A stretch of DNA of 64,000 nucleotides from Rhizobium sp. BK313 (GTDB lineage: Bacteria; Pseudomonadota; Alphaproteobacteria; Rhizobiales; Rhizobiaceae), in assembly GCF_014193655.1 (NCBI RefSeq), contig NZ_JACHZQ010000004.1, positions 496,001 to 560,000 of the forward strand, read 5' to 3'. The number at the start of each line of letters is the position of its first letter. Position 1 is the stretch's first letter. Below the pieces are notes generated by a model. It was given only the letters and a program-made list of their open reading frames with translations, made no database searches and had not been told where the DNA came from. Shown one piece after another: positions 42,562 to 51,155 of this stretch. The translations under genes and the position numbers were made by a program.

Positions 42562-42804
42562 GGTGGAGAAGAAGGGGACATCATCGATCCATTGCCGCGC
42601 GAACGAGGGCGTATCCCCAACCTCTTTTGCGCGGCACAGACGATCCTCGCTCTCCCAGGGAAAAATAAAGACGGTGGCGCTTGAGGCCCAGGGCCGGGCG
42701 AGATGCCGGCGTGTTCGCTCAACATCAAGAAGACGTAATCTTCTTCTAATAAAGCCTTAGGGGCGCTGATGTCTCTCGCAGCGCTGCGGTGGAGGCAGCC
42801 GACC

Positions 42805-42987
42805 ATGTCTATACACACGGCAGCCGCTCTCGACGTCGGGAACAGGTTCCCGACCGAAATGCAATCCATTTCATTTTGGGATATCTCCACAATCGCCGTC
42901 ATCCTTCTGGCGTTCGTGCTCATTCGAATATTCATCAACTTTGCACAACAGCTGCATCGCAAATGGAGTCGATTCGAGCTTCGCTAG
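42805..42987 (+). CDS. Possible small single-helix membrane protein
   Basis: 60 residues: MSIHTAAALDVGNRF then a hydrophobic helix ISTIAVILLAFVLIRIFINF and a basic tail HRKWSRFELR. GGAGG is 10 bases upstream of the ATG. The N-in/C-out or reverse topology cannot be set. A perfect palindrome falls inside the first third, which may mean that the region is regulatory instead. No relative is recognised. Confidence 0.25.
   Translation: MSIHTAAALDVGNRFPTEMQSISFWDISTIAVILLAFVLIRIFINFAQQLHRKWSRFELR
42835..42854. repeat. Perfect 20-bp palindrome
   Basis: GTCGGGAAC (42835-42843), AG, GTTCCCGAC (42846-42854): two perfect 9-bp arms with a 2-bp centre. The GAAC/GTTC cores recall SOS-type boxes of alphaproteobacteria, but the arrangement differs (those are direct GAAC repeats spaced by 7). 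Possible operator. Confidence 0.6.
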
Positions 42988-43170
42988 CCAACGTCCTGCG
43001 GGTCGACAAGAATATTGGCGCGGTGGAGGACTCACCCGTCAACGCTCATGGCGCTGCTTTTGAACCTTTGGGGATCGGCGCCAACACTTCGCATGATTCC
43101 GTATTCGACGTGACCGGAAACCTTGCAATAAGAATGACTTGAGTGAAGAATTTAACGCCGATGCTGAAGA

Positions 43171-44379
43171 TCATCCCGCCGTCTTCACGGCGATAACACC
43201 TTGATGCAGATAGCCATCGATTTCTTCGTCGCTGTAGTCGAATTCCCGCAGTATCTCCCTGGTATGTTCTCCGATAAGAGGTGGCGGCCGATCAACCGAG
43301 GCCGGCGTTTCTGATAGTTTTGTCGCCGGCGCAACCACCTTTACCGTTCCGCCTACCGGATGGTCATAGCTCGTGATCATATTCATGTGCCTGACCTGCG
43401 GATCGTCCGCTGCCTGCAGATGGGTCTTGACCTCGCCGCACCAGATATCAACCGCCAGCAGCGCTTCGAGCAGATCGTGCGTCGTCCATTTGCGCGTAAG
43501 CGCAGATAATTTTTCCCAGATTTCATCGCGCTGATCGAACAGGCTCTTCGGATTGTCGTAGACGAGGAGACTTTCATCACCCAGCACGGAGACGAGTTTC
43601 TTGTAGGGGCTCATAGCGATCGTGACCCAACCGTCCGACGTGGGATAGACGCCGAAAGGCGCGTCCATGCCCGGATGCCCTATGCCTGAATTGGGGCGTT
43701 TGAAATCCTCGTTGAAATTCATCGCCGTCAGCATTTCCTGTCCTTGATGAGCCAGCATACCCGACAGAAGATCGACCTTCACCTCCTGGCCTCTGCCTGA
43801 GCGCTCGCGCCAGTATAAGGCTGTCAAAATGCCGTACACCATATTCATCGCTCCGATTTGATCGGAAAAGCCGGAGCCGACGGGCACCGGAGGACCATCC
43901 CCTCTTCCCGTAGCTGCCGCAATTCCAGTCAGTCCCTGGATGAGCATGTCCTGCCCCGGCCGGCTGAGATAAGGCCCGCTGTCGCCGTAGCCGGAACCGG
44001 AGCAATAGATGATCCTCGGATTGATGCGCTTGAAATCCTCATAGCCGAAACCGAGCTTGGCCAGCACGCCAGGGCGGAAATTCTGCACGACGACGTCGGC
44101 CTTCTCAGCAATTTTATAGAGGATACCCTTGGCGTCCTGTGCCTTGAGATCGAGTGCCAGCGAACGCTTGTTGCGGTTCCAGGCGAGGAAATTAGGACTC
44201 TCGCTGCCGCCGACCCACTTGTTGTTGAAGGTAAGCGTGCGGAAGAGGTCCCCCTGGCCGGGTCGTTCGACCTTGATGACGTTCGCACCCATGTCAGCAA
44301 GAAGCTGCGTGCAGAACGGCCCTTGCAGGAGGTGGCTGAAATCGAGAATGGTCACGTCGGAGAGTGCTTTTTCGGTCAT
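43171..44379 (-). CDS. CaiB/BaiF-family CoA transferase (family III)
   Basis: 402 residues from ATG 44379 (AAGGACAGC upstream; overlaps the previous stop as ATGA). Marks: VTILDFSHLLQGPFCTQLLA, DMGANVIKVERPGQGDLFR, NRNKRSLALDLK, ADVVVQNFRPGVLAKLGFG and FSDQIGAMN containing the active-site aspartate. These enzymes form covalent aspartyl-CoA intermediates and move CoA between carboxylic acids. As the last gene of the sugar-importer operon with an enoyl-CoA hydratase and SDR, it implies that the imported compound is activated as a CoA thioester. Which acid is unknown. Confidence 0.95.
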   Translation of the reverse strand: MTEKALSDVTILDFSHLLQGPFCTQLLADMGANVIKVERPGQGDLFRTLTFNNKWVGGSESPNFLAWNRNKRSLALDLKAQDAKGILYKIAEKADVVVQNFRPGVLAKLGFGYEDFKRINPRIIYCSGSGYGDSGPYLSRPGQDMLIQGLTGIAAATGRGDGPPVPVGSGFSDQIGAMNMVYGILTALYWRERSGRGQEVKVDLLSGMLAHQGQEMLTAMNFNEDFKRPNSGIGHPGMDAPFGVYPTSDGWVTIAMSPYKKLVSVLGDESLLVYDNPKSLFDQRDEIWEKLSALTRKWTTHDLLEALLAVDIWCGEVKTHLQAADDPQVRHMNMITSYDHPVGGTVKVVAPATKLSETPASVDRPPPLIGEHTREILREFDYSDEEIDGYLHQGVIAVKTAG

Positions 44380-45527
44380 GGTAGCTGTCCTTGAATGAAG
44401 ATGAAATCGCGCTGCGCCCCGTCGAGGGCGCACTGCCAGAGAGTGCGAAGACGCTTCAGCGTATCGGTCGCGGGGTCGTCGTTCAGGAGCGCGTCGCGGA
44501 TCGTTGCAGACGCCCTGTTCTGAAAGGCGATATACCCATCGAAACGCGGCCTGACCCATGCGCTCATGGCGGTTTCAAAGGTGGCGGCGTAGAATTCGCC
44601 ACTTGCGATGTTGACGGACGGATCGCGCCAGGCGCTGAGCGCCGACGGTTGTCCAGCATGGGCGGGGATGAAGCCAGTCTGCGTCTCCTCCAGCATCAGC
44701 CATCGCAGATGGTCCAGCAGTGCAAGGCTTGGCTCCGTTCGCCGCACTAGGGCGATACCCGTTCCGCCGAGGACGCTTCCCCGGCGTCCGCCGGGCGCAA
44801 TGCGAGGCGCTTCAGAAAACCCGACGACGCCACGTGAGGATGGCGCCGCATAGTTCACGTAGCCGAACACCAGCGGTACGAAAGCAATGCCGGATCGGTT
44901 CGCGATCGTCTCGAGCTGCGCGATCGGATTGAGCGTCTCGCTTCCCCTTGGAGCGTTTGCCGTCAGGGCCCGCATCATGTCGAGCGCGGCAAGAGCCACG
45001 ACATCGCTTACCAGTTCAACGGAACCCGGCTCCTCGCCGAGCGCGAGGCAGATCGAATAGAAGGTGAGGAGCGCATGTGGGCCCGCCAAAGAAAGCGCCG
45101 TCGGGATTCTATGAGAGAGCCGCAATACCTCGTCCCAGGTATCGGGAGCTGAGGCCACAAGATCTGGATCCCGGGCCGCGACCTGCATGGCCACGTCCAG
45201 CGGAAAAGCATAGTGACGTCCGTCCCATCGGTAGCTGCGGAGTGCAGCTCCGATCGATTGCCTGCCCCATTGTTCGATTTCCTCGGGGGAAAAAATCTCT
45301 TCGAGAGGCCGGATGCAATCCTCCTTTGCGATTTCGCCGACATGCGGATGATCAATCACCAGCAGGTCATAGCGAGCCGCAAGATCCGCAACGGGATGGC
45401 TTTCGAAACCCTCCAGCGGCTGGCGCGACCAATCCAGCAATTCGGGAACCCGTCGCGCGGCGGCTTCCAGAGCGCGATAGCCCCGCGGATGATCCCATGT
45501 CAGCCCCTTGAAACGCCTGCTCTCCAT
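44376..45527 (-). CDS. Solute-binding-protein-fold protein without signal peptide
   Basis: About 383 residues from ATG 45527 (GAGG upstream; GTG 45542 also in frame). The fold is that of sugar-binding proteins: YDLLVIDHPHVGEIAKEDC, IRPLEEIFSPEEIEQW, WDGRHYAFPLDVAMQVA, DTWDEVLRLSHR, VGFSEAPRIAPGGRRGSVLG and GTGIALVRRT. Yet the N-terminus (MESRRFKGLTWDHPRGYRAL) is polar and has no signal peptide or lipobox, so it should stay in the cytoplasm. It lies between the ATPase and CoA-transferase genes and overlaps the latter by 4 bp. A second, properly secreted binding protein is encoded in the same operon. Its role could be intracellular ligand binding or sensing. Confidence 0.75.
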   Translation of the reverse strand: MESRRFKGLTWDHPRGYRALEAAARRVPELLDWSRQPLEGFESHPVADLAARYDLLVIDHPHVGEIAKEDCIRPLEEIFSPEEIEQWGRQSIGAALRSYRWDGRHYAFPLDVAMQVAARDPDLVASAPDTWDEVLRLSHRIPTALSLAGPHALLTFYSICLALGEEPGSVELVSDVVALAALDMMRALTANAPRGSETLNPIAQLETIANRSGIAFVPLVFGYVNYAAPSSRGVVGFSEAPRIAPGGRRGSVLGGTGIALVRRTEPSLALLDHLRWLMLEETQTGFIPAHAGQPSALSAWRDPSVNIASGEFYAATFETAMSAWVRPRFDGYIAFQNRASATIRDALLNDDPATDTLKRLRTLWQCALDGAQRDFIFIQGQLP

Positions 45528-45648
45528 CATCGGCCTCGCCACAATGCAGGAGCCAAAGTATCGGTCTCGCCGAAGGTCCCATCGAAATTACAGATAGCGC
45601 GCGACATGGGCAGGACCGGGGACGGCGAGGTGGCAAAGCGGTAGTTCG

Positions 45649-46710
45649 TCACGGCCGCCGCTCCATGATGCTATTGTGATGCTGTGCATCGAAGGCGTGC
45701 AGCTTGCCGCGGTCGAGACCGATGGAAATTGGCTCGCCGATCTGCCGCCCATTGCGCGGCCCGACTTTCACATTGATGAGATCGGTGCCGGCCGTGACGC
45801 CCAGCAGCACTGAATCGCCAAGCAGTTCGGAGGAGAATACCGTGCCCGTGATGTCCGCCGCACCCGGTTCGCTGAGCTTGATATCTTCCGGGCGAACGCC
45901 AAGGATGATCGGTCCATCCGGCAGGCCTGAGACCGGAACCGATCCGGCAGCATGTACGAACTTGCCATTGGCGATGGTCCCATTGATGAGGTTCATTGGC
46001 GGCGAACCGATGAAGCTGGCGACGAAGGCGTTGCCTGGCTTTTCGTATATTTCCGCCGGCGATCCGGACTGCTGGATACGGCCGTCGCGCATGATGACGA
46101 TCCGATCGGCCAGCGTCATTGCCTCCGTCTGGTCGTGCGTGACATAGATGGTCGTAATGGCGAGATCCCTCTGAAGATGCTTCAGTTGCGCGCGCATCAG
46201 ATTGCGAAGCTTCGCATCGAGGTTGGAAAGCGGTTCGTCCATGAGAAACAGCCGGGGCGTACGCACGATTGCCCGCGCCAATGCCACGCGCTGGCGTTGA
46301 CCACCGGAGAGCTCTCCCGGTTTGCGCTCGAGAAGATTCGAAAGTTCCACGCGCGCGGCGGCCGCCTTTATCCGCTCGAGCCGCTCCTGGCGGGCCATGC
46401 CACGCACCTTCAAAGGATATCCGATGTTGTCGGCCACCGTCATGTGGGGGTAGAGACCATAGTTCTGAAAGACCATCGCCAGGTCACGATCCCGCGCGGG
46501 CTTGTCGTTGACGCGCTCGCCATCGATGCGGATATCGCCGCTTGTCGGATCCTCGAGGCCGGCGATCATCCGCATGGTCGTTGTCTTTCCGCAGCCCGAC
46601 GGACCGAGCAGAACCAGGAATTCGCGGTCCTCGATGTCGAGCGAAAGGTCGTGAAGTGCGGTGAAGGCGCCGAAGCTCTTCGTGATACGGTCGAGCGATA
46701 CGGTCGCCAT
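45649..46710 (-). CDS. Sugar ABC transporter ATPase (UgpC/MalK type)
   Basis: 353 residues: Walker A GPSGCGKTTTMRMIAG, Q-loop MVFQNYGLYPHMTV, signature LSGGQRQRVALARAI, Walker B LFLMDEPLSNLDAKLR, H-loop IYVTHDQTEA, then C-terminal OB/TOBE repeats (ILGVRPEDIKL, VLLGVTAGTDLINVKVG). It energises the CUT1 importer whose permeases and binding protein are encoded upstream in the same operon. The MalK-like tail can interact with regulators. 106 bp separate it from the downstream binding-fold gene. Confidence 0.95.
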   Translation of the reverse strand: MATVSLDRITKSFGAFTALHDLSLDIEDREFLVLLGPSGCGKTTTMRMIAGLEDPTSGDIRIDGERVNDKPARDRDLAMVFQNYGLYPHMTVADNIGYPLKVRGMARQERLERIKAAAARVELSNLLERKPGELSGGQRQRVALARAIVRTPRLFLMDEPLSNLDAKLRNLMRAQLKHLQRDLAITTIYVTHDQTEAMTLADRIVIMRDGRIQQSGSPAEIYEKPGNAFVASFIGSPPMNLINGTIANGKFVHAAGSVPVSGLPDGPIILGVRPEDIKLSEPGAADITGTVFSSELLGDSVLLGVTAGTDLINVKVGPRNGRQIGEPISIGLDRGKLHAFDAQHHNSIMERRP

Positions 46711-46711
46711 T

Positions 46712-47818
46712 TCAGTTTTCTCCGAACAGGAATGCGGCGTCGAAAGGAAGAGAGATGGCCGCGCCGGCCTTCGGCGCGACGATGATGAAATCGCCGTCGA
46801 TGGAAATGCTGGCGACGTCGGTCAGCCAATTCGGGACAGGGATCGCTCCGATCACGTGGTTGATCGCGATGCTGCCTTCGGGATCGAGCCGTATCGCGGT
46901 CGGCACGCCAACTTGCGTGAGAGGATTGGGTTCGATGGAAGCCCTGTGCCCCGCGATGGAATAGATGCAGCCGTCCTCGACACCGAGGACGGCCCTGTGA
47001 CGGCCGCTCCAGGGCGCATAGGAACGCCCGCCATTCGAGAACCACAGAACGGTGGCAGGCAACAGACGAGGATCCTTCAGCATGAGGGCAAGATCGCCCT
47101 CCTGCGGCCGCAGCACCGCCGACCATCCGAGCTTCGATTCCCCAGCTTCAACGAGCATCGCCAGGTCTTCATGATCCGTGCCGACAGGATAGCGCGTCAG
47201 GTCCGCGGTCCCGCCGTCCGCCAAGGGCAGTTGACGAAGGTCGACCGCCTGTGCCGGGTACTGGAAAATCGTGCGCCCTTTCCGCGGATCCGGCTCCAGA
47301 GGATCGGGCGGCGTCTCCGCCCAGCGCTTGGGCGAAAAGAACATGCGTCCGCCGGACGGCAAGCTCAGCATCGCGTGGTTCGCGACCGGAATCGCGCCCG
47401 CACCGCCTTCGAAAATGTGTCGTTGATAAAGAAACGGATGCCCGTCGCGAACGCTCAGTTCCTTGATGAGGCGCGCGCCCATAATCCGTCGGGTCAACTC
47501 AAAGCGCGCGCAAATCCCTCCTTCAACCGCATGGGAGCCGATCGGCGTCCATGGCGCATTGGCGGACCAGCCATGGGCCGGCGCCGGTTCCACGTCGGAG
47601 GCGGCAAAGGGCGCGCAGAAGAAATCGCCGGAGAGACTTGCCAGATGCGGTGCATCCTCGGTACCGGCTACCGGGCGCGCATCGTCGGCCCAGGGCGCGC
47701 GGTGGAACGGTGCCGTGCGACGTCCGTCACGTTCGATCTCCAAGTACGCCAGATGCCCGACGTCCAGATCGATGCCGACGCGGATACCTTTCGCTTCGAG
47801 CCCGTAGGTCGCGACCAT
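46712..47818 (-). CDS. Conserved-looking protein of unknown function (possible beta-sandwich sugar-binding)
   Basis: 368 residues, no signal peptide. Strand-rich sequence with GDFFCAPF, WTPIGSHAVEGGICARFEL, DGHPFLYQRHIFEGG, ADLTRYPVGTDHEDLAML, GWSAVLRPQEGDLALM and RSYAPWSGRHRAVLGVEDG. The layout (HxxFEGG, a late ExxDx strand) recalls galactose-mutarotase-like folds, but I cannot place the family. GGAGAATAGGG precedes ATG. Positioned between the SDR and the ATPase in the importer/CoA operon, it may mutarotate or bind the imported sugar. Function not assigned. Confidence 0.65.
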   Translation of the reverse strand: MVATYGLEAKGIRVGIDLDVGHLAYLEIERDGRRTAPFHRAPWADDARPVAGTEDAPHLASLSGDFFCAPFAASDVEPAPAHGWSANAPWTPIGSHAVEGGICARFELTRRIMGARLIKELSVRDGHPFLYQRHIFEGGAGAIPVANHAMLSLPSGGRMFFSPKRWAETPPDPLEPDPRKGRTIFQYPAQAVDLRQLPLADGGTADLTRYPVGTDHEDLAMLVEAGESKLGWSAVLRPQEGDLALMLKDPRLLPATVLWFSNGGRSYAPWSGRHRAVLGVEDGCIYSIAGHRASIEPNPLTQVGVPTAIRLDPEGSIAINHVIGAIPVPNWLTDVASISIDGDFIIVAPKAGAAISLPFDAAFLFGEN

Positions 47819-47820
47819 CC

Positions 47821-48597
47821 CTATTCTCCCCGCACGACGAGACCGCCGTCGACGCGGAGGATCTCGCCGGTGATGAACGAGGCGCGCGCGCTCGCCAGGA
47901 ACACGACCGCCTCGGCCACTTCCGATGCCTCACCGAAACGGCCGATCGGATGCGCCCTGTTCCAGGTGTCGATCAGCGCCTGCGGATCATCGACGGTGTC
48001 GAAGATGCGTTGATTGAGCGGCGTCATGATCGTGCCCGGGGCAACAGCGTTCACTCTTATGCCGAAGGGGGCGAGATCGATCGCCGCTTGCTGCGTAAGG
48101 GCGTTGATCCCCCCCTTTGCAGAGGCGTAGGCAGCCCAGCCCTTGAAACCGGTCAGCGATTGCACGGAGGACATGTTCACGACGGCGCCTCCGCCCCGCT
48201 TGATCATTTCCGGAACCGCAACCTTCATGCCGCGCCAGACGCTTGTCAGGTTGGTGTTGATGACGGTGTTCCAGTCGCTTTCGTCGATCTGGTCGACCCG
48301 GCCGCCGAGCGCGCGGGCAGCGTTGTTGACGAGAATATCGATACCGCCGTAAAGGGCGACCGTTTCCGCCGCCAGCCGTTCCATGTCTGCCATCACGGAA
48401 ACGTCGGTTCGCTTGAAGACCGCCGAGCCGCCGGCCGAGGATATCTCCTCCGCTGCCCTGGCGCCGGCATCCAGATCGACATCGGCGATGACGACGGACG
48501 CCCCGCCGCTACAGAAGAGCTCTGCGCAGGCCCTGCCGATGCCCATGGCAGCGCCCGTGACGATGACGACCTTGTTTTCAAATTCACGCGCAAACAT
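47821..48597 (-). CDS. Short-chain dehydrogenase/reductase of the importer/CoA operon
   Basis: 258 residues from ATG 48597 (GGAGG 5 bases upstream; GTG 48603 overlaps the previous stop). Motifs: TGAAMGIG cofactor loop, ADVDLDA, NNAARALGG, NMSSV catalytic Ser, YASAKGG with Tyr and Lys, and ITGEILRVDGG at the end. VIADVD after strand 2 (Asp) favours NAD(H). In this operon it would oxidise a hydroxyl group of the imported compound before or after CoA activation. 2 bp from the enoyl-CoA hydratase gene. Confidence 0.93.
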   Translation of the reverse strand: MFAREFENKVVIVTGAAMGIGRACAELFCSGGASVVIADVDLDAGARAAEEISSAGGSAVFKRTDVSVMADMERLAAETVALYGGIDILVNNAARALGGRVDQIDESDWNTVINTNLTSVWRGMKVAVPEMIKRGGGAVVNMSSVQSLTGFKGWAAYASAKGGINALTQQAAIDLAPFGIRVNAVAPGTIMTPLNQRIFDTVDDPQALIDTWNRAHPIGRFGEASEVAEAVVFLASARASFITGEILRVDGGLVVRGE

Positions 48598-48599
48598 CT

Positions 48600-49385
48600 T
48601 CACCTCCCCTTGAATTCCGGCTGACGTTTGTCGAGGAAGGCTGCAATGCCCTCCTGACCGTCCTGCGTCGAATAGAGACGAAGCAGAACTTCCTGCTCGA
48701 AGGATTGCGCAACCGGTAGCGGTGCGTCGAAGCCTTGGCGTATCAGACGTTTCATTTCGGCCTGAGCAAGAGGCGCGACCTTCAACATTGCCTGTGCCCG
48801 GACGATCGCCGTCTCCATCAGTGCCTCGTCAGAAGGCAGTTCGATCGAGAGGCCTATTTGGTAGGCGCGCTCCCCGGTTATGCGACGCGCCGCAAGCATG
48901 ATGTCGGAAGCCATCGCCCGGCCGACTGCCCTCGTCAGACGCTGCGTGCCGCCGCCGCCCGGCGAAAGGCCGAGCAGGCCCTCGGGCAATCCGAAACGCG
49001 ACGATTGCGCACCGATGATCAGATCGCAGCAGAGCGCAAGCTCGAAACCGCCACCCAGCGCATAGCCGCGCACCGCAGCAATCGTCGGCTGGCGCAGAGC
49101 CTCGAGCTTGTCGAAGACGCGTCGGCTTTCGAATTGATACGCGGCGAAGGCCTCTGCCCTGTTGCCACGATATTCGCCGATATCAGCGCCAGCTACAAAG
49201 GCACGATCGCCGGCGCCCGTGAGGATGACAACCCGTACGGCACTGTCGCGCGCAATCGAATCCAGCTGCTCTTCCAGCGCCTGGATCATCGGCGTCGACA
49301 GGGCATTCAGCTTTTCCGGCCGGTTGAACGTCAGGCAAACGATGCCGGGTTCGATAACGTCTCTCAGAAGAAGATTGTTGGTCAT
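48600..49385 (-). CDS. Enoyl-CoA hydratase/isomerase family protein
   Basis: 261 residues from ATG 49385 (AAAGG upstream). Crotonase marks: LTFNRPEKLNALS, AFVAGADIGEY (oxyanion hole), GYALGGGFELALCCDLIIG, FGLPEGLLGLSPGGGGTQRL with both acidic residues expected for hydratases (Glu in FELAL and in LPE), and IAAFLDKRQPEF at the end. It hydrates or isomerises an enoyl-CoA thioester. Adjacent permease gene ends 2 bp upstream. Combined with the CoA transferase, it shows that the pathway passes through acyl-CoA intermediates. Confidence 0.95.
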   Translation of the reverse strand: MTNNLLLRDVIEPGIVCLTFNRPEKLNALSTPMIQALEEQLDSIARDSAVRVVILTGAGDRAFVAGADIGEYRGNRAEAFAAYQFESRRVFDKLEALRQPTIAAVRGYALGGGFELALCCDLIIGAQSSRFGLPEGLLGLSPGGGGTQRLTRAVGRAMASDIMLAARRITGERAYQIGLSIELPSDEALMETAIVRAQAMLKVAPLAQAEMKRLIRQGFDAPLPVAQSFEQEVLLRLYSTQDGQEGIAAFLDKRQPEFKGR

Positions 49386-49387
49386 GA

Positions 49388-50221
49388 TCAGCCTTTCACC
49401 GCGCCGGCCGTGAGCCCGGCGACGAACTGCCGTTGCAGGAGGAAGAAAACGAGGACGACGGGCAGTGATATCAGTACCGAGCTTGCCATCAGTTCGCCGT
49501 AGCGAATGCCGTACTGGCCGATATAGTCGTTGACGCCGACTGGCAGGGTGCGCATCTCTTTGGTCGAAGTGAAAGACAGTGCGAAGAGGAATTCCTGCCA
49601 AGTCACGATCAGCACGAAGACCGCCGTCGCAACGATGCCTGGACGGCAAAGCGGCAGGATGATCTCGAAGAAGGTTCTAAGCGGCCCCGCCCCGTCGATT
49701 GCGGCAGCTTCTTCGAGTGTGAGCGGAAGATTGGCCATGAAGCCCCGCATCATCCAGATCGCAACCGGCAGCGTGACGGTGACATAGGCGAGGATCAGCG
49801 ATGTGTAGGTGTTGAGCAAATTTGCGGCCTTCATCATCTTGTAGATCGGAATGATGATCGCGCTCGCAGGAAACATCTGGGAGACGATGACGAGCGTCAT
49901 CGCAATCGAAATCAATCTGAATTGGGCGCGCGTGAAGGCGTAGGCCGCAAACAGGGCAAGCGCGACTGTGATGATCAGTGTCGCGGCCGACACAATGATG
50001 GAATTCACGAAATAGATGCGGAATTCCGGCCGGAACGCCGTCACGTAATTCTCGAATGTCGGATGCTCCGGCCAAAGCCGCGCCGGGATGGCGAAGGGCT
50101 CTGCGGCCGGCTTGAGCGAAACCGACACCATCCAGAAGAACGGCATCAGGATGATCGCTGCCAGCACGAGATTGAGGCAGAACAACAGGATACGCCGGTT
50201 CTTCGGTTGTCGCACGCTCAT
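49388..50221 (-). CDS. Sugar ABC transporter permease (CUT1, MalG type)
   Basis: 277 residues, six transmembrane helices. NRRILLFCLNLVLAAIILMP, MVSVSLKPAAEPFA and the EAA loop EEAAAIDGAGPLRTFFEIIL are typical of MalG-type permeases; the C-terminus ends in FVAGLTAGAVKG. Overlaps the first permease by 4 bp. Heterodimer partner of the protein encoded at 50218. Confidence 0.95.
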   Translation of the reverse strand: MSVRQPKNRRILLFCLNLVLAAIILMPFFWMVSVSLKPAAEPFAIPARLWPEHPTFENYVTAFRPEFRIYFVNSIIVSAATLIITVALALFAAYAFTRAQFRLISIAMTLVIVSQMFPASAIIIPIYKMMKAANLLNTYTSLILAYVTVTLPVAIWMMRGFMANLPLTLEEAAAIDGAGPLRTFFEIILPLCRPGIVATAVFVLIVTWQEFLFALSFTSTKEMRTLPVGVNDYIGQYGIRYGELMASSVLISLPVVLVFFLLQRQFVAGLTAGAVKG

Positions 50222-51102
50222 GCCGGCTTCCTCCCCTGGCCGCGGGCCTGCACGATGAAATAGAGCGTAATCATCAGGGCGAGAACGATGATCGAGAACA
50301 CGCCGTAGACCGCGGCGTCGCCAAAACGGAACTGGCCGAAGCCGAGCTCGTAGATCTTTGTCGGGAAGATATGCGTCGCGTTCTGCGGCCCGCCGCGAGT
50401 GAGTACCCAGATCATGTCGAAATAATTGAAGGTCAGGATCGTCGTCAGGATGAGGTTAATGGTGATGACATCCTTCATTCCCGGCAGCACGACATCGACC
50501 AGACGACGGACGCTGCCGGCGCCATCGATCGTTGCAGCTTCGATCTGCTCCTGGTCGACGGTCTGCAGAGCGGCGAGATAGACGATGCAGGAGAATGGAA
50601 AACCTTTCCACACCGCCGCAACGATGGAAGAGGCCATGGCGATCGAGGGCTGCGCGAGCCATGCGATGCCATGATCGATGATGCCGAGGCTTATCAATGC
50701 CGAGTTGATAAGGCCGAGCTGCGGGTCATACATGAAGCGCCAGAGTATCGCCGCAACGACGCCCGGCAGCACCCAGGGCAGCAGCACAAGGGAACGCATG
50801 ACTCCCTGGCCTGGAAGGTTCTGATTGAGCAGGAGCGCTGCCGCAAAGCCGATGACGTTCTGCAAGATGACAACGCCCATCGTCCAGACGAAAGAATTCC
50901 AGACGACGGAACTGAAATTCACATCCGCCAATATCCTGCCGTAGGCCTCGAAGCCGATAAATTTCGGGGCCGGGTTGATGAAGGACGTGGAATAGAAACT
51001 CTCGATGACGGTGCCAACCATCGGATAATACATCAGCACGGCGATCAGCAGCACAACTGGCGCTATGAAGACCAGATTAAGCCGGCGTTCGTGACGAAAC
51101 AT
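50218..51102 (-). CDS. Sugar ABC transporter permease (CUT1, MalF type)
   Basis: 294 residues, six transmembrane helices. N-terminal RRLNLVFIAPVVLLIAVLMY, the periplasmic EAYGRILADVNFSSVVWNSF, EAA loop IEAATIDGAGSVRRLVDVVL, and FNYFDMIWVLTRGGPQNATH near the end are typical of MalF/UgpA permeases. It lies downstream of the binding-protein gene across a hairpin. Confidence 0.95.
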   Translation of the reverse strand: MFRHERRLNLVFIAPVVLLIAVLMYYPMVGTVIESFYSTSFINPAPKFIGFEAYGRILADVNFSSVVWNSFVWTMGVVILQNVIGFAAALLLNQNLPGQGVMRSLVLLPWVLPGVVAAILWRFMYDPQLGLINSALISLGIIDHGIAWLAQPSIAMASSIVAAVWKGFPFSCIVYLAALQTVDQEQIEAATIDGAGSVRRLVDVVLPGMKDVITINLILTTILTFNYFDMIWVLTRGGPQNATHIFPTKIYELGFGQFRFGDAAVYGVFSIIVLALMITLYFIVQARGQGRKPA

Positions 51103-51127
51103 ATCTTATGTCCACTGGAGGAGGGTT

Positions 51128-51149
51128 GGCCGGGCGCGAAGGCCCGGCC
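51128..51149 (-). promoter_or_regulatory. Intercistronic hairpin between binding-protein and permease genes
   Basis: GGCCGGGC (51128-51135) and GCCCGGCC (51142-51149) form a perfect 8-bp GC-only stem with a 6-nt loop, 6 bp after the binding-protein stop codon. No U-run follows; RNA stabilisation or partial termination is likely. Confidence 0.7.
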
Positions 51150-51155
51150 GCCATG

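Larger units (their letters stand above)
42562..43170. other. Gene-poor interval between convergent operons
   Basis: About 600 bp. It contains a weak 7-bp hairpin at 42727-42745 (AAGAAGA / TCTTCTT) that could serve as a minor terminator, the possible small membrane-protein gene at 42805, and a 20-bp palindrome. The remainder shows no family features on either strand. Confidence 0.4.

Noticed and set aside
46661..48013. 450-codon plus-strand frame over the unknown protein and SDR
   Set aside because: Shadow of the minus-strand operon genes, which have ribosome-binding sites and tight spacing.
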